The translations under genes and the position numbers were made by a program. From Sandaracinus sp. (GTDB lineage: Bacteria > Myxococcota_A > Polyangia > Polyangiales > Houyiibacteriaceae), in assembly GCA_020633125.1 (NCBI GenBank), contig JACKEH010000021.1, positions 1 through 63,497 of the forward strand: DNA of 63,497 nucleotides, in the 5' to 3' direction. Shown here one piece after another: positions 60,029 to 63,497 of this stretch. Within the stretch, counting starts at the first letter, position 1. Each line of letters starts with the position of its first letter. The notes under the pieces are model-generated. The model was not told the origin of the DNA. It was given only the letters and a program-made list of their open reading frames with translations, and ran no database searches.

Positions 60029-61867
60029 ATGAACATCGACGCACGACTCTTGGCATCCGTCGTGGACTTCGCACCCGACGCGCTCCTCGTGGTCGACGAG
60101 GCGGGCCTCGTCGTGTTCGCGAACCGCGCCGCGAAGGCTCTCTTCGGCACGTCGGAGCTCGTCGGAGAACCGGTCGAGACGTGGATCCCGAAGCGCTTTC
60201 GCGAAGCCCACGTGCGACATCGGACGCGGTTCGCGAGCGCCGCACGGTCTCGCCCGATGGGCGTCGGTGCTTGGCTTCCCGTTTTGCGCGCCGACGGCGT
60301 CGAGCGTCTGGCCGAGATCTCGCTCGCTCCTCTGAGCTCCGAGTCCGGGGGCGCATTCGTCGTCGCGCTCCGTGACATGTCGGAGCGTGTCCACGGCGGG
60401 CACCTGAACGAGGGGCTTCAGATCTTCGACGAGCAGCTGCGCTACCTCTACATCAACGCGGTCGCGGCGGAGCAAGGCCGGCGCCCTCGTGAGGAGCTGC
60501 TCGGACGTACGTTCGCCGAGTGTTATCCGGGGGTGGAGCAGACGCCGCTTTACGCGACTCTCCAAGAGGTCTTGCGCGAAGGCGGCAGCCGAGTGCTCGA
60601 GAACGAGTTTCGTTACCCCGACGGTCGCGTCGGTTGGTTCGAGCTGCGCATGGGCCGCGTTCCCGAAGGCGTGATGATCGTCTCGTTCGACATCACCGCG
60701 CGAAAGCACCTGGAGCTTCAGGTGCGGCGCATGCATCGCATGGACGCGGTCGGAAAGCTCGCCGGCGGACTGGCCCACGACTTCAACAACCTGCTCACGG
60801 TCGTCAAGGCCCACGCCTCGTTCCTCCAAGAGGATCTTCCCGCCGACGATCCGCTTCGGGCCGACGTCGAGGCCATCGTCACGGCCACCGATCGCGCGAG
60901 CGATCTGACACATCGACTGCTCGGCTTCGCGCGCCCGCTTCCGACGACGAACCTCGGTTCGGTCTCGGTCGTCAAGGCGCTCGGCGAGCTCGCCAGGATG
61001 TTGCGACGCACCCTCGGCGAGGCGGTGCTCTTGGAGCTCTCCTTCCCGCCCGACGTCGGGCACGTGGGTATTGCCGCGACCAACTTCGATCAGGTCGTGG
61101 TCAGTCTGATCCTCAACGCACGCGACGCGCTTCGGGCCGGCAAGGGGCGAATCGTCGTCGAGGCGGAGGTCACGCAGGTCACGGAAGGGTGGCTCGAACC
61201 GCGTGCCGTCGCGCTGACCCCCGGGGAGTACGTCGTGGTCTCCGTGAGCGACAACGGCGTCGGGATTCCGGCGGACGTGCTCGAGCGGCTCTTCGAGCCC
61301 TTCTACACGACGAAGGGCGAAGGACGCGGCACGGGGCTCGGTCTGTCGACCGCGTGGGGCTTGGTAGCGCAAACCGGCGGCACCATTCGCGTGTACAGCG
61401 AGGTGGGCATCGGCACGACCTTTCGGGTCTACCTCCCGCGAACCGAGGGGGCGGCCGAGTCGCCCTCGTTGCCTCACGCCGCGTCCACGCGTGGGCGAGG
61501 CGAGCTCATCCTGGTCGCCGAAGATCAAGTGAGCGTCCGCGAGGTGTTCGTGCGTACGTTGAAGGGCGCAGGGTACGAGGTCGTCGCGGTCGCCTCGGCG
61601 ACCGAGGCCATGGAACGGTTGGCGGTCCTCGGGGAGCGGGTGGCCTTGTTGGTGTCCGACGTCGTGATGCCGCGAACGTCGGGGCTCGAGCTCGCGGAGA
61701 AGGCGCGTGCGCTGCGGCCGGAGCTCGAAGTCTTGTTGGTGTCCGGCTTCACGCCGCGGTCGCTCGAAGGGGAGGGGCTCGACCCGCGCGACTTGCCCGT
61801 GTTGGTGAAGCCGTTCTCGCCCGACACGCTGCTGCGCACCGTGCGGGGGCTGCTCGACGACGTTTGA
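60029..61867 (+). CDS. PAS-PAS hybrid histidine kinase with receiver
   Basis: A 612-aa cytosolic hybrid kinase. Two PAS domains (about 8-115 and 128-225) precede the His kinase: GLAHDFNNLLTVVKAH with H250, N-box SLILNARDALR, DNGVGIP, and GTGLGLSTAWGLVAQTGG. A C-terminal receiver has D544 in VSDVVMPRTSG. The first PAS contains the unusual phrase RFREAHVRHRTRFASAARSRPMGVGAWLPVLRADG, nearly matched in the next gene, so the two share a PAS origin. A GGGGG run precedes ATG 60029. Confidence 0.92.
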   Translation: MNIDARLLASVVDFAPDALLVVDEAGLVVFANRAAKALFGTSELVGEPVETWIPKRFREAHVRHRTRFASAARSRPMGVGAWLPVLRADGVERLAEISLAPLSSESGGAFVVALRDMSERVHGGHLNEGLQIFDEQLRYLYINAVAAEQGRRPREELLGRTFAECYPGVEQTPLYATLQEVLREGGSRVLENEFRYPDGRVGWFELRMGRVPEGVMIVSFDITARKHLELQVRRMHRMDAVGKLAGGLAHDFNNLLTVVKAHASFLQEDLPADDPLRADVEAIVTATDRASDLTHRLLGFARPLPTTNLGSVSVVKALGELARMLRRTLGEAVLLELSFPPDVGHVGIAATNFDQVVVSLILNARDALRAGKGRIVVEAEVTQVTEGWLEPRAVALTPGEYVVVSVSDNGVGIPADVLERLFEPFYTTKGEGRGTGLGLSTAWGLVAQTGGTIRVYSEVGIGTTFRVYLPRTEGAAESPSLPHAASTRGRGELILVAEDQVSVREVFVRTLKGAGYEVVAVASATEAMERLAVLGERVALLVSDVVMPRTSGLELAEKARALRPELEVLLVSGFTPRSLEGEGLDPRDLPVLVKPFSPDTLLRTVRGLLDDV

Positions 61868-61954
61868 GTGGTCGCGGCGCGTGGACCGCCGCCTCCGGGC
61901 CGAGGCGCCGCCGCCGCCTGATTCATCAAGAGATTCAGGGGGATCGCGTTGCGA

Positions 61955-61992
61955 AGAAGTCGCGCGCATGCAGACGCTGCGCGCGACTTCTG
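61955..61992. terminator. 14-bp perfect hairpin after the hybrid kinase
   Basis: AGAAGTCGCGCGCA (61955-61968) pairs with TGCGCGCGACTTCT (61979-61992) around a 10-base loop. No T-run follows. It may end transcription or stabilise the kinase mRNA. Confidence 0.6.
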
Positions 61993-62116
61993 CGACCGGA
62001 GAGCGCGACGACCACCCTCGGCCACGTGATTCGCCCCACGTGACACGAGAGGTCACCCCGCAGCTGCGACGCATCTTCGCGGCACGTCGGGTGCAGTGGG
62101 ACCGGTCGGAGGAGCG

Positions 62117-62986
62117 ATGGAGATTGACGCCGAACTTCTGGCTGCGGTCGTGGATCAGGCGCCGGACGCCTTGCTGCTCGTCGACGACGAGGGGTGGGTG
62201 GCGTTTGCGAATCGCGCCGCGTGCACTCTGCTCGGCTACGACCTGGCGGAGCTCGTCGGCGCCCCGGTGGAGAAGCTCATGCCCGAGCGATTTCGAGCGA
62301 CTCACGTCGGGCACCGCACGCGCTTCATGCAGGCGCCCCGCGCACGTGCGATGGGGATTGGTGGGCGACTCCCGGTGCGGCGTGCCGACGGGACGGAGGT
62401 CGTGGCCGAGGTCTCCCTCGGACCGGTGCAGCAGAACGGGAACCACGGTGTGGTGGTCGCCTTGCGCGACGTCACCGAACGGGTGCGCGAAGAAGACCGA
62501 CTGCGGTACTTGAGCACGCACGACGCGCTCACCGAGCTCTACAACCGCGCGTTCTTCGAAGCGGAGAAGTCGCGGCTCGAGTCGGGGCGAGTGGCGCCGA
62601 TCAGTGTCGTCGTCGTCGACGTCGACGACTTGAAGGTCGTCAACGACCGCTACGGACATGCGGCGGGTGACCAGCATCTCCGCGCGCTCGCAGCGGTGCT
62701 CCGTCGCGCGTTTCGCGCGGACGACGTGGTGGCCCGACTCGGGGGGGACGAGTTCGTGGTGCTGCTTCCACGCGTCGACGTGATGGAGCGCGACGAGATC
62801 GTCGAGCGTTTTCTCGACGAGCTCCGCCGACAGAACGAGATCGCTGCGCGGCCGGTGAAGGTCTCGGTCGGGACCGCGACCGCGCGTCGATCCGGTGCGC
62901 TCTCGACCGCGCTCCGTGTGGCGGACGAACGCATGTACAAGGCGAAGTCGTCGCTTCGACGGGTTTCGCAACGCGCGCTCGGTTGA
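62117..62986 (+). CDS. PAS-GGDEF diguanylate cyclase
   Basis: A 289-aa protein. The PAS domain (about 5-118) closely resembles the first PAS of the upstream kinase (ALLLVDDEGWVAFANRAACTLLG; RFRATHVGHRTRFMQAPRARAMGIGGRLPVRRADG). The GGDEF domain (about 130-285) has an intact active site RLGGDEF (GGDEF at 209-213) and an I-site R200xxD203 five residues upstream, so it should make c-di-GMP with product inhibition. GGAGGA precedes ATG 62117. A shared input with the hybrid kinase is likely. Confidence 0.92.
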   Translation: MEIDAELLAAVVDQAPDALLLVDDEGWVAFANRAACTLLGYDLAELVGAPVEKLMPERFRATHVGHRTRFMQAPRARAMGIGGRLPVRRADGTEVVAEVSLGPVQQNGNHGVVVALRDVTERVREEDRLRYLSTHDALTELYNRAFFEAEKSRLESGRVAPISVVVVDVDDLKVVNDRYGHAAGDQHLRALAAVLRRAFRADDVVARLGGDEFVVLLPRVDVMERDEIVERFLDELRRQNEIAARPVKVSVGTATARRSGALSTALRVADERMYKAKSSLRRVSQRALG

Positions 62987-63017
62987 GCACCGGTCTCCCC
63001 GGCGCCGAGCCGTCGAA

Positions 63018-63497
63018 TCATTCGACGATCGTCGCGACCACGGCGCTCGACGTCGTGGGTGCCGCGTCGAAGGCGAGCGAGATCACCAGGTACTCGCCGT
63101 CCGCGCTCGGCTGACCGTCGGCGGCGGGGTCGAGCACGAAGGGGAAGCTCACGTGACGCGTGACGTCCGCGCTCCGGTCGTTCCACACGCCGTAGCGCAG
63201 CGTGGCGCCGCCCGGTCCTTCGAAACGAACGCGGCGTCCGTCGGCTCCGTCGATCTCCCATTGGAAGAACACCACCGGCGCCTCGGCGCCCGGATGCACA
63301 CGCGCTTCGTCGAGCGTGAGGCCGTAGCCGGTCGCGGTGCCGGAGCTCTTGGCGATGAGCGAGCCGTTGCCGTTCCACACGTGCTCGCCGACGCGAATCG
63401 GCAGCGCGGGTAGGCTCGTCGCGCTCGACGCGGCGGCGGTGGTGGCGCGCGCGCTGACGATGCCGGGCGAGGCGCCTTCGACGGTCACCGCGATCAC
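63018..63497 (-). CDS. Unidentified protein, cut by the window edge
   Basis: The visible 159 residues are beta-rich with an Ala/Thr-rich start, then VGEHVWNGNGSLIAKSS, APVVFFQWEIDGADGRRVRFEGPGGATLRYGVWNDRS and a final stretch ending SSAVVATIVE before the stop. The reading frame continues past the window edge, so the true N-terminus is not seen. It looks like part of an exported or surface beta-sandwich protein; no family recognised. Confidence 0.55.
   Translation of the reverse strand: MIAVTVEGASPGIVSARATTAAASSATSLPALPIRVGEHVWNGNGSLIAKSSGTATGYGLTLDEARVHPGAEAPVVFFQWEIDGADGRRVRFEGPGGATLRYGVWNDRSADVTRHVSFPFVLDPAADGQPSADGEYLVISLAFDAAPTTSSAVVATIVE

Noticed and set aside
58973..62971. 1332-residue minus-strand frame opposite the PAS kinase and GGDEF genes
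   Set aside because: Antisense shadow without domain motifs; runs across two real genes and their intergenic region.

Overview
The window is about 63.5 kb of GC-rich DNA with strong G/C third-position bias. It carries many Ser/Thr kinases, an FHA protein, MopE-like and Asp-Ala-rich lipoproteins, and several two-component systems. This mix points to a member of the Myxococcota, most like the Sandaracinus/Polyangia side. That placement is inference from gene content, not from a marker gene. I see no rRNA, tRNA, CRISPR array, transposase or prophage.

Region 1 (1-11.96 kb, all minus strand) is a nitrite and NO reduction island. It holds hemG with a NirJ/AhbD-like radical SAM gene; nirK (AniA-type copper nitrite reductase with a C-terminal cytochrome c), a NirV-like gene, a His-rich SCO1/SenC gene and a hemerythrin gene joined by 4-base start/stop overlaps; norC-norB-norQ-norD with a two-heme NorC; and ric/ytfE. 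No nosZ is present. Four palindromes of the form TGAY-N4-RTCA (FNR/DNR/NnrR-like) lie ahead of the radical SAM, nirK, norC and ric genes, so the island looks like one oxygen/NO-controlled regulon whose regulator is outside the window.

Region 2 (12-24.6 kb) holds two tandem zinc-ribbon membrane proteins, two tandem-barrel proteins facing a LysR regulator, a LuxR-type response regulator with a hybrid kinase, a large lipoprotein, a probable frameshifted gene remnant, recR, ybaB, a Tyr/Gln-rich membrane protein and an RluA-type pseudouridine synthase.

Region 3 (24.6-28 kb) is a kinase-TPR gene embedded in repeats. Hexanucleotide satellite DNA and copies of an unnamed ~48-bp repeat lie on both sides. 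The 3' tail of what looks like a lost methyltransferase gene sits next to the satellite.

Region 4 (28-42.7 kb) has a PQQ-propeller protein, a MopE-like lipoprotein, a carboxylesterase facing a lipoprotein, and an OmpR/HK pair. A shared 17-bp motif (CTTGCGAA-N3-CTGACG) precedes the esterase, the lipoprotein and the response-regulator gene, which suggests a small autoregulated regulon. AraC, SDR, phosphatase, APH-like and RING-like membrane genes follow.

Region 5 (42.8-46.2 kb) is one 1126-residue gene that joins SMI1/KNR4-like segments, a DUF1266-like segment and a long right-handed beta-helix. It is the best candidate here for something undescribed.

Region 6 (46.5-63.5 kb) has an RND efflux operon in the unusual order pump-outer membrane factor-adaptor with an AT-rich palindrome upstream. 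It then has a Cys-rich lipoprotein, an FHA/winged-helix protein next to two convergent Ser/Thr kinases, a DUF3634-like protein, a GNAT enzyme, a PAS hybrid kinase next to a PAS-GGDEF protein, and a gene cut by the window edge.
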